This document shows positions 1-7,188 of a stretch of 35,129 nt of DNA, in pieces. The translations under genes were made by a program, and so were the position numbers. Location: NCBI GenBank assembly GCA_001779925.1, contig MFEK01000016.1:43375-78503 (forward strand), in the 5' to 3' direction. The DNA is from Candidatus Doudnabacteria bacterium RIFCSPHIGHO2_01_FULL_46_14. GTDB taxonomy: Bacteria; Patescibacteriota; Doudnabacteria; UBA920; 2-01-FULL-46-14. Each line of letters opens with the position of its first letter. Positions within the stretch are counted from its first letter, which is position 1. The notes beneath the pieces were generated by a model. That model searched no databases. It saw nothing but the letters and a program-made list of their open reading frames with translations, and had not been told where the DNA came from.

Positions 1-33
1 TAGAATAAAAAGCTTTTTCATAATGTATTTCTT

Positions 34-63
34 CCCCTCCTCGTGAGGAGGGGCAGGGGAGGT
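34..63. repeat. Dispersed palindromic repeat, family A
   Basis: Positions 34-53 form a perfect palindrome of the type CCCCTCCTC-GT-GAGGAGGGG, followed by a G-rich tail. The same layout (C-run/G-run hairpin plus a GGGGAGG or GGGGT tail) recurs near 8938, 15826, 18822, 24144, 24572 and 29428. Here it lies downstream of the hydrolase gene and could also act as a hairpin in its 3' end. Confidence 0.75.
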
Positions 64-101
64 CTTAGTGTCTTCTGCTCCGCGACTCCCTCTATTTCTC
101 C

Positions 102-134
102 CTTCCGGCCTTCGCCAGAGGCTACGGCGGACAC
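102..134. repeat. Dispersed repeat, family C
   Basis: The stretch has a CCTTCG...AGAGGCTACGGCGGA pattern. Related sequence occurs at 3262-3310 and inside msrB at 24683-24722. It is intergenic here. Confidence 0.5.
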
Positions 135-150
135 AGCACGAGGGGGAGGA

Positions 151-1857
151 CTAAAACCTTCCATAGCAAGCCTCCACGGCCGGCGCGTAAACCCGCGTCT
201 GGCTGTAACCCGCATTGCACGTCAAATGCGCATTATCATCCCAGAGACATTCCCAGCGCTTGGTCTGGCGATTCTGGGCCGCACACGCATTGCACGAGCC
301 GCCAGTCCCGGCCGTGCCGCAGTTCACGCTCGGGTCGCAAGCGCCCGCGCCCCCCGCGCCGCCATTGTACCCGGCCGCGAGCTGGCGAATATCACAGCCG
401 CAACCGCTTACCAGTGTTTTTAGAAAAGCCGTGGCAATGCATGCCTGAGCCTGGGCATTTGCAGGATTGAGCAGCCAGGCCTGGTCAATGTTATCAGTAG
501 TACACCCGGCTTTCTTAGAGTTAGCTGTGCTGACTTTCATTTGAAAAAGACCAATAGAGGGCGGGTTTGATGAGGAAATTTTGTTTGGTTCTCCGTTTGA
601 TTCGCGAGCCATAATTGCTTTGAGCATTTTCACACTGTCCACGCCGGCACAGATTTGAGTGTTACTGTCCACGCCGGCAACAATTTGCGCGTCCCAGCCA
701 TTGACCACGCTCTCATAACAGCCGTCGCTCGGCATGACCGGCCCGCAAATGTTAAGGCGCGCGTCAGCACATGCCGCGCCCGTGCACTGCCCGCCGACAT
801 TGCCGCCTGCGCCGAAAGGCAGCGTCCAATGAATATGGTTAACGAGGGTTGTGTTGCAATCAAGCACATCAAGGTTGGGATTGGTTTTATCTTCACATTT
901 AGCATCGCCACCGTAGGTATCCAAAAGGTTGCGAACTTGCATCCAAACCGTGCGATTATATCCCGGCAGTGCAATATCAACTGCCTTGCCTTCATAATGC
1001 GTGCTGCCGGCACTGTGCTTTCCAGTGGTGAGCGATATTACAGTGAATCTGTAATTTTTTGCCAATTCCAGCAAACTAGATAAAATCGCCGGGTTCACTG
1101 TAACCGTGCCGCTTGTCCACCCGCCTGGGGTGCAACCCGGCCCTCCCTCCGCCGAACAGACTGCCGGGTAAAGCCCTTGGCTAATATCAATGACGTTTTG
1201 CTTGGCCTGATAAGGCTGCCCCCAGTCCGGGTCTGTATCCTTCAAGGTAATATTGCTGTTAGCCAGAACCGCGGCAGCTAAGGTTTGCAGGTCGCCGGAA
1301 GGAGCCGGTCCGCCAGGGCCTCCGGGCACCCCGGCATCCCCGCCATAGGTTCCTGTCCCGCCAAACTGGAGCTGGGGACAACCATTTGCAGTGTTGGCAA
1401 TGTCATACAAGCAACCCGGATCCCACCAGTTGCGGCTCGTACTTGTGCTGCCAAAAATCCCGTTAACCAACAGGTTCACAAACACAAAAGCCAGCATGAC
1501 TATGGCAAATCCCACCACCGCATTCTGAATCGCTTCTTTATTAGTCTGAATTTTCTCCGCATTACCCATGGCAAACACCAGACCAAAACCGCTGTTCAGC
1601 ACAAAGAAAATCGCCACCACCGCAGCCATGGAAATTAGATAGTTGATGACGCGGATGATCAAAATAAACAAATGCTGCAGCTGGCAGTTGGCGTGCGGGA
1701 AATCAGAATATTTGTAAGGAAGAGTTACTCCGTTTGCATCTTTGGGCGGCTGCTGGCCAGATCTCCCGCAAGGAACCAGCTCGAAAGCCTGGGCGGACAG
1801 CGGGATGATCATGGCCGCGGTTGAAAGAAGTATTAAAATTATGATTGCCTGTTTCAC
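151..1857 (-). CDS. Membrane-anchored murein hydrolase fusion: VirB2-like segment, M15-like peptidase, lytic transglycosylase
   Basis: A 568-residue exported protein. Residues 1-24 look like a signal peptide. Two hydrophobic helices at about 62-97 and 112-135, separated by a short polar loop, resemble the TrbC/VirB2 pilin-like segment. A Gly/Pro linker (165-188) leads to an M15-like D-Ala peptidase region (about 195-347) with STHYEGKAVD (His287, Asp294) and HIHW (341-344), the expected zinc ligands. Residues 375-568 form an SLT-type lytic transglycosylase: ARES with probable catalytic Glu419, GLFQM (436-440), AAGYNGG (494-500), and a late RVYAPAVEACY motif. Cysteines are frequent outside the membrane part. 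From family knowledge, the two enzymes would cut the peptide and glycan parts of peptidoglycan, perhaps opening the wall for a secretion or pilus machine. No other secretion genes are in view, so that role is inferred. Confidence 0.8.
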   Translation of the reverse strand: MKQAIIILILLSTAAMIIPLSAQAFELVPCGRSGQQPPKDANGVTLPYKYSDFPHANCQLQHLFILIIRVINYLISMAAVVAIFFVLNSGFGLVFAMGNAEKIQTNKEAIQNAVVGFAIVMLAFVFVNLLVNGIFGSTSTSRNWWDPGCLYDIANTANGCPQLQFGGTGTYGGDAGVPGGPGGPAPSGDLQTLAAAVLANSNITLKDTDPDWGQPYQAKQNVIDISQGLYPAVCSAEGGPGCTPGGWTSGTVTVNPAILSSLLELAKNYRFTVISLTTGKHSAGSTHYEGKAVDIALPGYNRTVWMQVRNLLDTYGGDAKCEDKTNPNLDVLDCNTTLVNHIHWTLPFGAGGNVGGQCTGAACADARLNICGPVMPSDGCYESVVNGWDAQIVAGVDSNTQICAGVDSVKMLKAIMARESNGEPNKISSSNPPSIGLFQMKVSTANSKKAGCTTDNIDQAWLLNPANAQAQACIATAFLKTLVSGCGCDIRQLAAGYNGGAGGAGACDPSVNCGTAGTGGSCNACAAQNRQTKRWECLWDDNAHLTCNAGYSQTRVYAPAVEACYGRF

Positions 1858-1872
1858 GGATAATTCCTACCC

Positions 1873-1926
1873 TTCGACAAGCTCAGGGAATAACTCGTTT
1901 ATTAGTTGGTGAGCCTGTCGAACCAT
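1873..1926. repeat. Dispersed repeat, family B (inverted pair)
   Basis: CCTTCGACAAGCTCAGG and GAGCCTGTCGAACCA form the two arms of an imperfect inverted repeat around an AT-rich centre. Pieces of the same unit occur at 4281-4294, 9523-9546 (in frame inside the exonuclease gene) and 14980-14998. Confidence 0.65.
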
Positions 1927-1960
1927 AGGTCAATTAGAGCAATTAGAAATTAGGTTAATT

Positions 1961-3253
1961 CTATCTTCCTCTCACCAATAGATCTACCTTTTGCGCACCG
2001 GCTCGGATGGCGTCCTCCACCGACACATTGCGCAGGGAAACATCGTTGATCATCTGTGCGAAAATATTTTCTACCGCATCGCTGTCCGGCTTGTAAAAAC
2101 TTTTCGCGGACAACGCGTTTTCCGCGAACACGCCGATTTCCGGATCCGAAATCTGCCCATCGAGAATATCGAGACGGGGCGAAACTTGCTTGACCGCTTC
2201 GTAATACGTTGCCAAAACCTCTTTATCAGTGATAAATTTCAGAAACTTCCACGCCATCTCCGGATTCTCGCTCTGTCTGGATACGCCTTCCGCCCAATAA
2301 TTGGCATAATTCACGCGCAGGTTTGCGCCCTTGATCTGCGGCATCTTCGCCACCGCATAGTTCAAAAACGGCGCTTTTTCCGCGAGTGTTTCGCGCAAAT
2401 ACGAATAGGAAAAAATCATGGCCGTCTGGCCGGAGGCAAACGCATCAATCGAGTTGGAACTGCGGTTATTCCAGGTATAGATATCTTTCCCCGGATCAGC
2501 AAACTGCGTATAAAACTGCAGGGCCCGCGCGCCGGGAATGTACTCCTTGCCCTGGCTGTCTTGAACGCGCTGGACAAATTCGGCTCGGCCTTTTTCCAGA
2601 GAAAATATTTTCGTTCCATTCTGCAACATCATCAGGCTCAAAATATCGGACGCGCGATTGACATTGTCCGCAGTGCCCAGAGCTACGGCGCTGCGCTGGA
2701 AATTTCCCTGGTCATCGAGTCTCGTAAAACGCGGTATGACGCCCACGAACTCATCCCAGGTCGCCGGCGGCAAAGCCAGGCCAGCGGAAGCAAATAAATC
2801 CTTGTTGTAAAAAAGCGCCAGCACGTCCACGGCCAGCGGCAGCGCGTAAACCTGGGAATCGGAAACAAGATCAGTTTCCAGAACCTCCACGAAATTCTGC
2901 CGCAAATCCTTGAGACCGAAAATTTCCTCAGACGCGGGCGTCATTTTCGCCTTATGCTTAGGTAGCCAGTCATTGTGGATGGAAAAAATATCGGGCCCCG
3001 CACCGGCAGCGAGCGCGTCCAAAAGCTCTTCCTCATAAGTCTCGATGTCTTTTTGGACAAATTTGATTGCCACGCCGGGATTGGCTTTTTCAAATTGCTC
3101 AACGAGAACCCCGACCTGGGACGAATCGTCAAAGACTTTCCACCACACAAGCTCGATTTTCGATCCGCCGGTTGTCGGACCGAGCCCGCAGGAAGCAGCC
3201 GTAAATATTACGGCAATGATTGGAACTAAAATTTTGAATTTGGTTTTTTTCAT
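1961..3253 (-). CDS. Extracellular solute-binding lipoprotein, family 1 (sugar ABC type)
   Basis: About 430 residues. I start it at ATG 3253 because this gives a clean lipoprotein signal: basic N-terminus, hydrophobic stretch, and lipobox TAASC with Cys22. A longer reading from 3346 would only translate repeat sequence. After the signal comes the classic binding-protein start (IELVWWKVFDDSSQVGVLVEQF), then AAGAGPDIFSIHNDWLP, ALPLAVDVLALFYNKDLF, and a late WKFLKFITDKEVLATYYEA segment, all typical of the family that binds oligosaccharides or similar polar solutes for ABC importers. No permease or ATPase gene is nearby, so the transporter partner must be elsewhere. A TrmB-type sugar regulator lies about 12 kb away. 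Substrate cannot be told from the sequence. Confidence 0.85.
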   Translation of the reverse strand: MKKTKFKILVPIIAVIFTAASCGLGPTTGGSKIELVWWKVFDDSSQVGVLVEQFEKANPGVAIKFVQKDIETYEEELLDALAAGAGPDIFSIHNDWLPKHKAKMTPASEEIFGLKDLRQNFVEVLETDLVSDSQVYALPLAVDVLALFYNKDLFASAGLALPPATWDEFVGVIPRFTRLDDQGNFQRSAVALGTADNVNRASDILSLMMLQNGTKIFSLEKGRAEFVQRVQDSQGKEYIPGARALQFYTQFADPGKDIYTWNNRSSNSIDAFASGQTAMIFSYSYLRETLAEKAPFLNYAVAKMPQIKGANLRVNYANYWAEGVSRQSENPEMAWKFLKFITDKEVLATYYEAVKQVSPRLDILDGQISDPEIGVFAENALSAKSFYKPDSDAVENIFAQMINDVSLRNVSVEDAIRAGAQKVDLLVRGR

Positions 3254-3261
3254 TTTGCTTG

Positions 3262-3310
3262 CCCGACTCCCGCCCGCAACGCCCTGAACGTTAGCTACGG
3301 CGGGCGGGGA
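3262..3310. repeat. Dispersed repeat, family C
   Basis: CCGCCCGC and GCGGGCGG flank AACGCCCTGAACGTTAGCTACG, making an inverted repeat. It sits just upstream of the lipoprotein start codon, in the leader, and is followed by a second small hairpin (AAATTTGC/GCAAATTT) at 3311-3330. Confidence 0.6.
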
Positions 3311-3362
3311 AATTTGCTTTAGCAAATTTGGGCGGGTTTTTCGCATTCGGTTTGCTAAATCT

Positions 3363-4232
3363 TTATTTAAATATGTGTTTCAATTTGTTTTTAAACTCTG
3401 GTCGAGCCTGGGCAAACGCCCTGACTGCTTCGAGATAGGATATCGGATCTCCGGTAGTATACCAGCGACCGCGTTCTATTCTTTTATAATAAGCTTTCTT
3501 GCCCGTATTTATCAATCTATGGATAGCGTCAATGAGCCAAAGCTCTCCGCCTTTGCCCAAGCGCTTTTTCGCCAACACTGGAAAAATTTCCGGAGGAAGG
3601 ATAAATCGGCCGATGTTCGCAAGATTCGAGGGGGCATTTTTCGCTTCTGGTTTTTCCACAACACCTTTGATCTCCCCTGTCGACCCCTTACCCCCTTTGC
3701 TCCCCTTTTTCGGCGATATGATGCCGTATTTGTGGACCTGGTCTTTTTGGACATCTTGCGCGCCAAGGTAAATGCCTGGATTTTTTTTATAGGCCTCGAT
3801 CATTTGCTTGGTAAAAGAGCTTCTCGAAAGGGCTAGGTCATCGCCAAATGCATAAACAAACGGTTCTGGCCCAATGATCTTTGCGGCATTCAGGCAAGGA
3901 GTGCCATTGCCATAAGGACCACGCTGGCGAATATAAATAAAATTGGCCATGTCCGCGATGCGGCGCATTTCTTGCAGGGCCTGCTTCTTTCCGCTTTTCC
4001 GCAAATGATCCTCCAGCTCTGTATTATGCCCAAAATGATTCTCGATCACGCTGTAGTCGGAAGACGTAACAATCACTATGTCCTTTATCCCAGCGCTGAC
4101 AAACTCTTCGACTATATATTGGATGATCGGCTTGTCTACCACGGGCAGCATTTCCTTTGGTATGGCGCGGGTAACGGGCAAAAACCTCGTGCCCTTGCCG
4201 GCAGCAGCGATTATTCCTTTTGTGATGCGCAT
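3363..4232 (-). CDS. galU: UTP--glucose-1-phosphate uridylyltransferase
   Basis: A 289-residue nucleotidyltransferase, the normal length for bacterial GalU. The N-terminal GIIAAAGKGTRFLPVT (residues 6-21) is the nucleotide-binding signature, followed by PKEMLPVVDKPIIQYIVEE, YGNGTPCLNAAK, VYAFGDDL (metal-binding Asp) and VVEKPEA. It makes UDP-glucose from UTP and glucose-1-phosphate, feeding cell-surface glycan and glycolipid synthesis; a processive lipid glycosyltransferase is encoded at 19795. A Gly/Lys-rich segment (KKGSKGGKGSTGEIKG) precedes the EKP motif; it is longer than I expect and its DNA is G-run rich, so it may be a small in-frame insertion. An AGGA about 8 bases upstream of ATG 4232 is a modest ribosome-binding site. 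Confidence 0.95.
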   Translation of the reverse strand: MRITKGIIAAAGKGTRFLPVTRAIPKEMLPVVDKPIIQYIVEEFVSAGIKDIVIVTSSDYSVIENHFGHNTELEDHLRKSGKKQALQEMRRIADMANFIYIRQRGPYGNGTPCLNAAKIIGPEPFVYAFGDDLALSRSSFTKQMIEAYKKNPGIYLGAQDVQKDQVHKYGIISPKKGSKGGKGSTGEIKGVVEKPEAKNAPSNLANIGRFILPPEIFPVLAKKRLGKGGELWLIDAIHRLINTGKKAYYKRIERGRWYTTGDPISYLEAVRAFAQARPEFKNKLKHIFK

Positions 4233-4245
4233 AGCGATCCTAATT

Positions 4246-4333
4246 TACGAATTCATCCGAATGACACGAATATATATAATGAGCCTGTCGAATTCATTCG
4301 GGACATTCGGGTGCAATTAGGGTCATTCGGGTC
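4246..4333. repeat. Composite dispersed repeat in the galU leader
   Basis: Contains GAATTCATCCGAATGACACG, a family B fragment (GAGCCTGTCGAATTC, 4281-4295), and three further copies of CATTCGGG. Such ATTCGGGTCATTCGG-type text is repetitive and non-coding. It fills the galU 5' leader. Confidence 0.5.
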
Positions 4334-4339
4334 GCTTTC

Positions 4340-4348
4340 ATTATACCA
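4340..4348 (-). promoter_or_regulatory. Extended -10 promoter for galU
   Basis: On the minus strand TGGTATAAT is a perfect extended -10 (TGnTATAAT). It lies just downstream of comM and about 107 bases upstream of the galU start, so galU would have a leader of roughly 100 bases made of repeat sequence. Confidence 0.55.
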
Positions 4349-4355
4349 TATTTCC

Positions 4356-5864
4356 CTAAACTTCACTCTTTGGGCGGAACATTAGGGCTTCTGCCACATG
4401 GTTCATGCGAATTTGCGGACAATCGTCCAGGTCGGCAATCGTTCTGGCAAGTTTTAAAACCCGGTGGTAAGAACGTGCTGAAAGATGCTGGCTCCCTACC
4501 GCATTTCGCAGGATGAGAAGCCCCTGGTCGTCCGGCCGGCAGAACTCTTTGATCTCCTTTATGCCCATTTCCGAATTGGTTTTGCCTGCCCGCGCTATCC
4601 CGCGTTTGCGCGCTGCAATAACCCGGGCGCGGACCGCAGCCGAGTCCTCCAGCTCGGTTTCATCCTCGATCTTTTCAAAGGACAAGCGCGGTACCTCCAC
4701 ATGCAAATCAATGCGGTCCAAAAGCGGACCGGAAATCTTTTTTTGGTAACGCAAAAACTGCGTAGGCGAGCAAACGCAGGTTTTTTCCGGGTCCCCGGAA
4801 AATCCGCACGGACAAGGGTTTTGCGCGGCCACCAGCATAAATTTTGCCGGAAACAAGACGCTCCGCGATGCTCTGGCCACATTGATAATCCCGTCTTCCA
4901 GAGGCTGTCGTAGGCTCTCTAAAACATCGCGATGAAACTCGGGAAATTCGTCAAGAAACAAAACCCCGCGGTGCGCCAGGGTGATTTCCCCGGGCCGCGG
5001 ATCAGCGCCCCCGCCCACGAGCGCGATCCCTGAAGCCGTATGATGGGGGCTGCGAAACGGCCGGCTGCTGATGAGCCCCTGTTTGCCGGGCAAAAGCCCC
5101 GAGATACTGTAAATTTTTGTGGCTTCCAAAGCTTCGCTCTCAGAAAGCCGGGGCAAAATCGAGGCAAGCGCCCGGGCAAGGAGTGTCTTGCCAGAGCCCG
5201 GCGGGCCAGACATGAGGACATTGTGGCTCCCTGCCGCCGCAATTTCCAAAGCCCTTTTGGCCAGCTCCTGCCCGCGGATGAGCTTGAAATCCCAGGCTGT
5301 AACCGGTTGTGGCTCTTCCACCGAATCCTTTTGTCTTTGAAAAGTTTTTATTTCGGAAAACCCGGAAAGCATTCGCAAAGCAGCGCCAAGGTTTGCTACA
5401 GCCACCACCGTGATGCCAGAAATGAGAGACGCCTCATAAGCATTCTCTTCCGGCACAAAAATCGTATTAAAGCCCCGCTCTCTGGCTGCTTCAGCAATTA
5501 CCAAGACCCCGGGAACCGGCCGAAGAGCGCCGTCCAGAGCCAGCTCCCCAATAAACAGCTTGCCTTTCGGATCAAAATCCAGCTGCTCAGAGCTCAATAA
5601 TATGGAAATTGCAATGGGCAGATCATAGTGAGTGCCGATTTTCGGCAAATCAGCTGGCGCGAGTTTTACCGCGACCCGGCTTTTGGGAAACTGGGTGCTG
5701 GAATGTTTGAGCGCGGATTTCACGCGCTCTCGAGACTCTCTGATGGCGGCATCCGGCAAACCGACAATGATCGTGGCCGGCAAACCGGAGGAGATGTCGG
5801 TCTCTATTTCTACTAATTCGGCGGATAGTCCTATGACTGCGGCTGAGTATATTTTTTGAAGCAT
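4356..5864 (-). CDS. comM: YifB/ComM family Mg-chelatase-like AAA+ ATPase
   Basis: 502 residues, the usual size. The N-terminal Lon-protease-like domain (about 1-170) contains VEIETDISSGLPATIIVGLPDAAIRESRERV. The AAA+ Mg-chelatase domain follows: Walker A GPPGSGKTLL (220-229), Walker B VLFLDEFPEF (301-310), sensor region AAQNPCPCG, and a C-terminal helical domain with HLSARSYHRVLKLARTIADL. ComM is known as a hexameric helicase that drives branch migration during natural transformation; YifB-like proteins are common in CPR bacteria, which often keep competence genes. It may work with RecA, encoded about 5 kb away. It starts at ATG 5864 and its stop is just upstream of the galU promoter. Confidence 0.93.
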   Translation of the reverse strand: MLQKIYSAAVIGLSAELVEIETDISSGLPATIIVGLPDAAIRESRERVKSALKHSSTQFPKSRVAVKLAPADLPKIGTHYDLPIAISILLSSEQLDFDPKGKLFIGELALDGALRPVPGVLVIAEAARERGFNTIFVPEENAYEASLISGITVVAVANLGAALRMLSGFSEIKTFQRQKDSVEEPQPVTAWDFKLIRGQELAKRALEIAAAGSHNVLMSGPPGSGKTLLARALASILPRLSESEALEATKIYSISGLLPGKQGLISSRPFRSPHHTASGIALVGGGADPRPGEITLAHRGVLFLDEFPEFHRDVLESLRQPLEDGIINVARASRSVLFPAKFMLVAAQNPCPCGFSGDPEKTCVCSPTQFLRYQKKISGPLLDRIDLHVEVPRLSFEKIEDETELEDSAAVRARVIAARKRGIARAGKTNSEMGIKEIKEFCRPDDQGLLILRNAVGSQHLSARSYHRVLKLARTIADLDDCPQIRMNHVAEALMFRPKSEV

Positions 5865-5879
5865 TGCTAAAAATTACAA

Positions 5880-5962
5880 ATAAATCTCAAATTCAAATTT
5901 CGAATTTTGGTCATTGGATTTTGGAATTTGTTTGAGATTTGGTATTTGGGATTTGGGATTTA
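5880..5962. repeat. Low-complexity AAATTC/AAATCTC dispersed repeat
   Basis: Runs of AAATCTCAAATTCAAATTTCG and, on the other side, TTTGGGATTTGGGATTT make an AT-rich simple text with internal inverted copies. It supplies the end of the lspA reading frame (last 15 or so codons), giving the peptide tail KSQIPNTKSQTNSKIQ. Confidence 0.65.
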
Positions 5963-6321
5963 AATAATAACAATACCCCTACCCATATCATTATATCTGC
6001 CAAATTCAATGTTGCGAAGCCAATATCAATAAAATCCCTAACGTATCCAAAATAAATCCGGTCAAACAAATTAGAAAACGCGCCGCCGAGAATCAGCGCG
6101 AATCCCATGGACGTTTTCCGGAAATAAAATAAATACAGGGAAATAAAAACCACTAAACACAAGGTCACAAAATAGAGATCAAAAAACCCCGGCAAGTTTA
6201 TGGCAAACGGCAGACCGGAGTTTTTTACGATTCTATAATTTTGCAAAGAAAGAAAAAATTTTATGGCTTGATCGGCAGCGACAAAAACAGCGATCGAAAA
6301 AATACTACTCAGCTTTGTCAT
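5911..6321 (-). CDS. lspA: Lipoprotein signal peptidase (signal peptidase II)
   Basis: 136 residues with four membrane helices. Family motifs: DQAIKFF (17-23), NSGLPFAIN (34-42), GGAFSNLFDRIYFGYVRDFID (79-99) with catalytic Asp96, and NLADIMI (106-112) with catalytic Asp109. It removes the signal peptide from diacylglycerylated prolipoproteins in the membrane; the solute-binding lipoprotein at 1961 is a likely client. The start overlaps the end of the dksA-like gene by 17 bases, so translation is probably coupled. The last 15 or so residues (after LLLLF) are polar and encoded by a dispersed repeat, so the native end has probably been replaced or extended. Confidence 0.93.
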   Translation of the reverse strand: MTKLSSIFSIAVFVAADQAIKFFLSLQNYRIVKNSGLPFAINLPGFFDLYFVTLCLVVFISLYLFYFRKTSMGFALILGGAFSNLFDRIYFGYVRDFIDIGFATLNLADIMIWVGVLLLFKSQIPNTKSQTNSKIQ

Positions 6322-6646
6322 GCGCTACGCAATTCTCTGCTTCTGGAACCGCGGCGAGTCGGGCTTCGGGAATTTCTTCGCCGCCAACTTTGCAGAGTCC
6401 GTAACTGCCGTTATCAATTCTTTGGAGAGCGGCAATGACGCGGTTCAGCTTTGGCTCCAGATCATGCTCTTCGGCAATGTTTGTTTCGTAGGCCGCAACC
6501 TCGGCGGCATTGTCTTCTTCCGAGTTTCCAAAATCCGGATACTTGGGCTGACCGTCTTTGTCTTCCACGCGCGCCAGCAAGCTCTGCAAACGCGTTCTCT
6601 CCTGCTCCAGCAGCTTCTTGTTTTTTTCGATGAGTGTGTGATTCAT
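6305..6646 (-). CDS. DksA/TraR-family protein with incomplete zinc finger
   Basis: 113 residues from ATG 6646. The N-terminal half is a charged coiled coil (IEKNKKLLEQERTRLQSLLARVE), the middle has the DFGNSEEDNAAEVAAYE acidic segment, and the C-terminus follows the DksA zinc-finger layout YGLCxxGGEEIPEARLxAxPxAxxC. Only two of the four usual cysteines remain (Cys85, Cys106); the other positions are Gly88 and His109, so zinc binding is doubtful or partial. DksA-type proteins bind the RNA polymerase secondary channel and tune initiation with ppGpp. The gene precedes and overlaps lspA, and follows a terminator at 6694-6752. Confidence 0.8.
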   Translation of the reverse strand: MNHTLIEKNKKLLEQERTRLQSLLARVEDKDGQPKYPDFGNSEEDNAAEVAAYETNIAEEHDLEPKLNRVIAALQRIDNGSYGLCKVGGEEIPEARLAAVPEAENCVAHDKAE

Positions 6647-6656
6647 ATGCACGTAT

Positions 6657-6684
6657 TGTATAGTAAACAAAATGACGAACGCAA
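6657..6684 (-). promoter_or_regulatory. Possible promoter of dksA-like/lspA pair
   Basis: On the minus strand TTGCGT, 16 bases, TATACA. It lies between the terminator at 6694 and ATG 6646, so the mRNA would have almost no leader. Weak -35, hence low confidence. Confidence 0.35.
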
Positions 6685-6693
6685 GCGGACAAT

Positions 6694-6752
6694 AAAAAAA
6701 GGCTTATGCACGATAGAGCTAAATTAAAATAATATATCTCTGGGCATAAGCC
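6694..6752 (-). terminator. Rho-independent terminator
   Basis: On the minus strand GGCTTATGC (6744-6752) pairs perfectly with GCATAAGCC (6701-6709) and is followed by seven T (6694-6700). The loop is long (34 bases) but contains its own small AGAG/CTCT helix. It ends the structured RNA described at 6694-6936. Confidence 0.8.
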
Positions 6753-6936
6753 CCCCTTCAGAACAGGGAGGCTTTGCGCCAACCTGGATCCCATTTCGCG
6801 AACCTGCGAATGGGGTGCAAATTGGCACAAAGCTTCACTACGTCGTCCTAAAGGAAATCTTGTATTATCCAACCTGTTTACAAGGAACATCTCCTGTACC
6901 GTTCTTATGGTCCGATGAATCGGGCCTCAAACATTT
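6694..6936 (-). ncRNA. Candidate structured non-coding RNA, family not recognised
   Basis: No convincing protein is encoded. On the minus strand, from 5' to 3': a hairpin CCGA-TTCA-TCGG (6912-6923); a 6-bp stem CTTGTA/TACAAG (6879-6884 with 6859-6864) whose loop holds AACAGG; a long stem of 12 pairs (6822-6833 with 6771-6782) topped by an 8-pair stem with one bulge (6806-6813 with 6791-6799); then CCTGTT (6762-6767), which can pair with the AACAGG loop (6873-6878) as a long-range pseudoknot; then the terminator. One pair in the 12-pair stem is G-U on the minus strand and would be a C/A mismatch on the plus strand, which supports the orientation. It does not match what I know of tmRNA, RNase P RNA, SRP RNA or 6S RNA. 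It could be a free RNA or a leader acting on dksA-lspA. Confidence 0.65.
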
Positions 6937-7188
6937 TTGTTTATTTTGGTTTTTTTAGGGAAACCCTAACTGTTATAACTATTTTGGTTATAACGCTTTC
7001 ATTTTGTTTTTGTTTTTTCGAGATAGGCGGGTTGGAACGCCTGCGACGAACAGTAAGTCAGGAGGGGGAACTCGAAATTCGTATATCGAGCTGCCTCTCA
7101 TGGCGACTGTTTGTCTTTTGTTTTGATTTCAAGGAGCAAGTTTCAATTTCTAGAACAATAATAGCAGAAATTTCGCAGTTTGTCAATG
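6937..7188. other. Non-coding stretch with inverted repeats
   Basis: No supported gene. It holds two copies of GTTATAAC (6972-6979 and 6987-6994, each itself palindromic), a TTAGGG/CCCTAA hairpin (6955-6969), a GGCG/CGCC hairpin (7026-7041) and a CTCGA/TCGAG hairpin (7071-7090). On the minus strand this is downstream of the exonuclease gene and upstream of the structured RNA, so it may be its 5' part or promoter region. A 37-codon frame at 6988-7101 (minus) has no ribosome-binding site and is not called. Confidence 0.4.

Noticed and set aside
7-18. AAAAAGCTTTTT as a terminator at the left edge
   Set aside because: Stem has no GC-rich part and no loop; chance palindrome in AT-rich DNA.
1991-2797. 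Long plus-strand frame opposite the solute-binding protein
   Set aside because: Composition is the mirror of a clear family protein; no start signal, no family match. Similar mirror frames opposite galU, comM, ftsK and the FIST gene were dismissed for the same reason.
3254-3346. Longer N-terminus for the solute-binding lipoprotein
   Set aside because: It would place 31 repeat-encoded residues before a perfect lipoprotein signal.
6988-7101. 37-codon minus-strand frame starting MRGSSIYEF
   Set aside because: No ribosome-binding site, lies over inverted repeats, no recognisable protein character.
6690-7140. tmRNA, RNase P RNA, SRP RNA or 6S RNA for the structured region
   Set aside because: No tRNA-like ends or tag frame ending in Ala-Ala, no GGAAAGTCCGGGC-type core, no SRP GGAAGGAAGCAG loop, and no long open-complex mimic were found.
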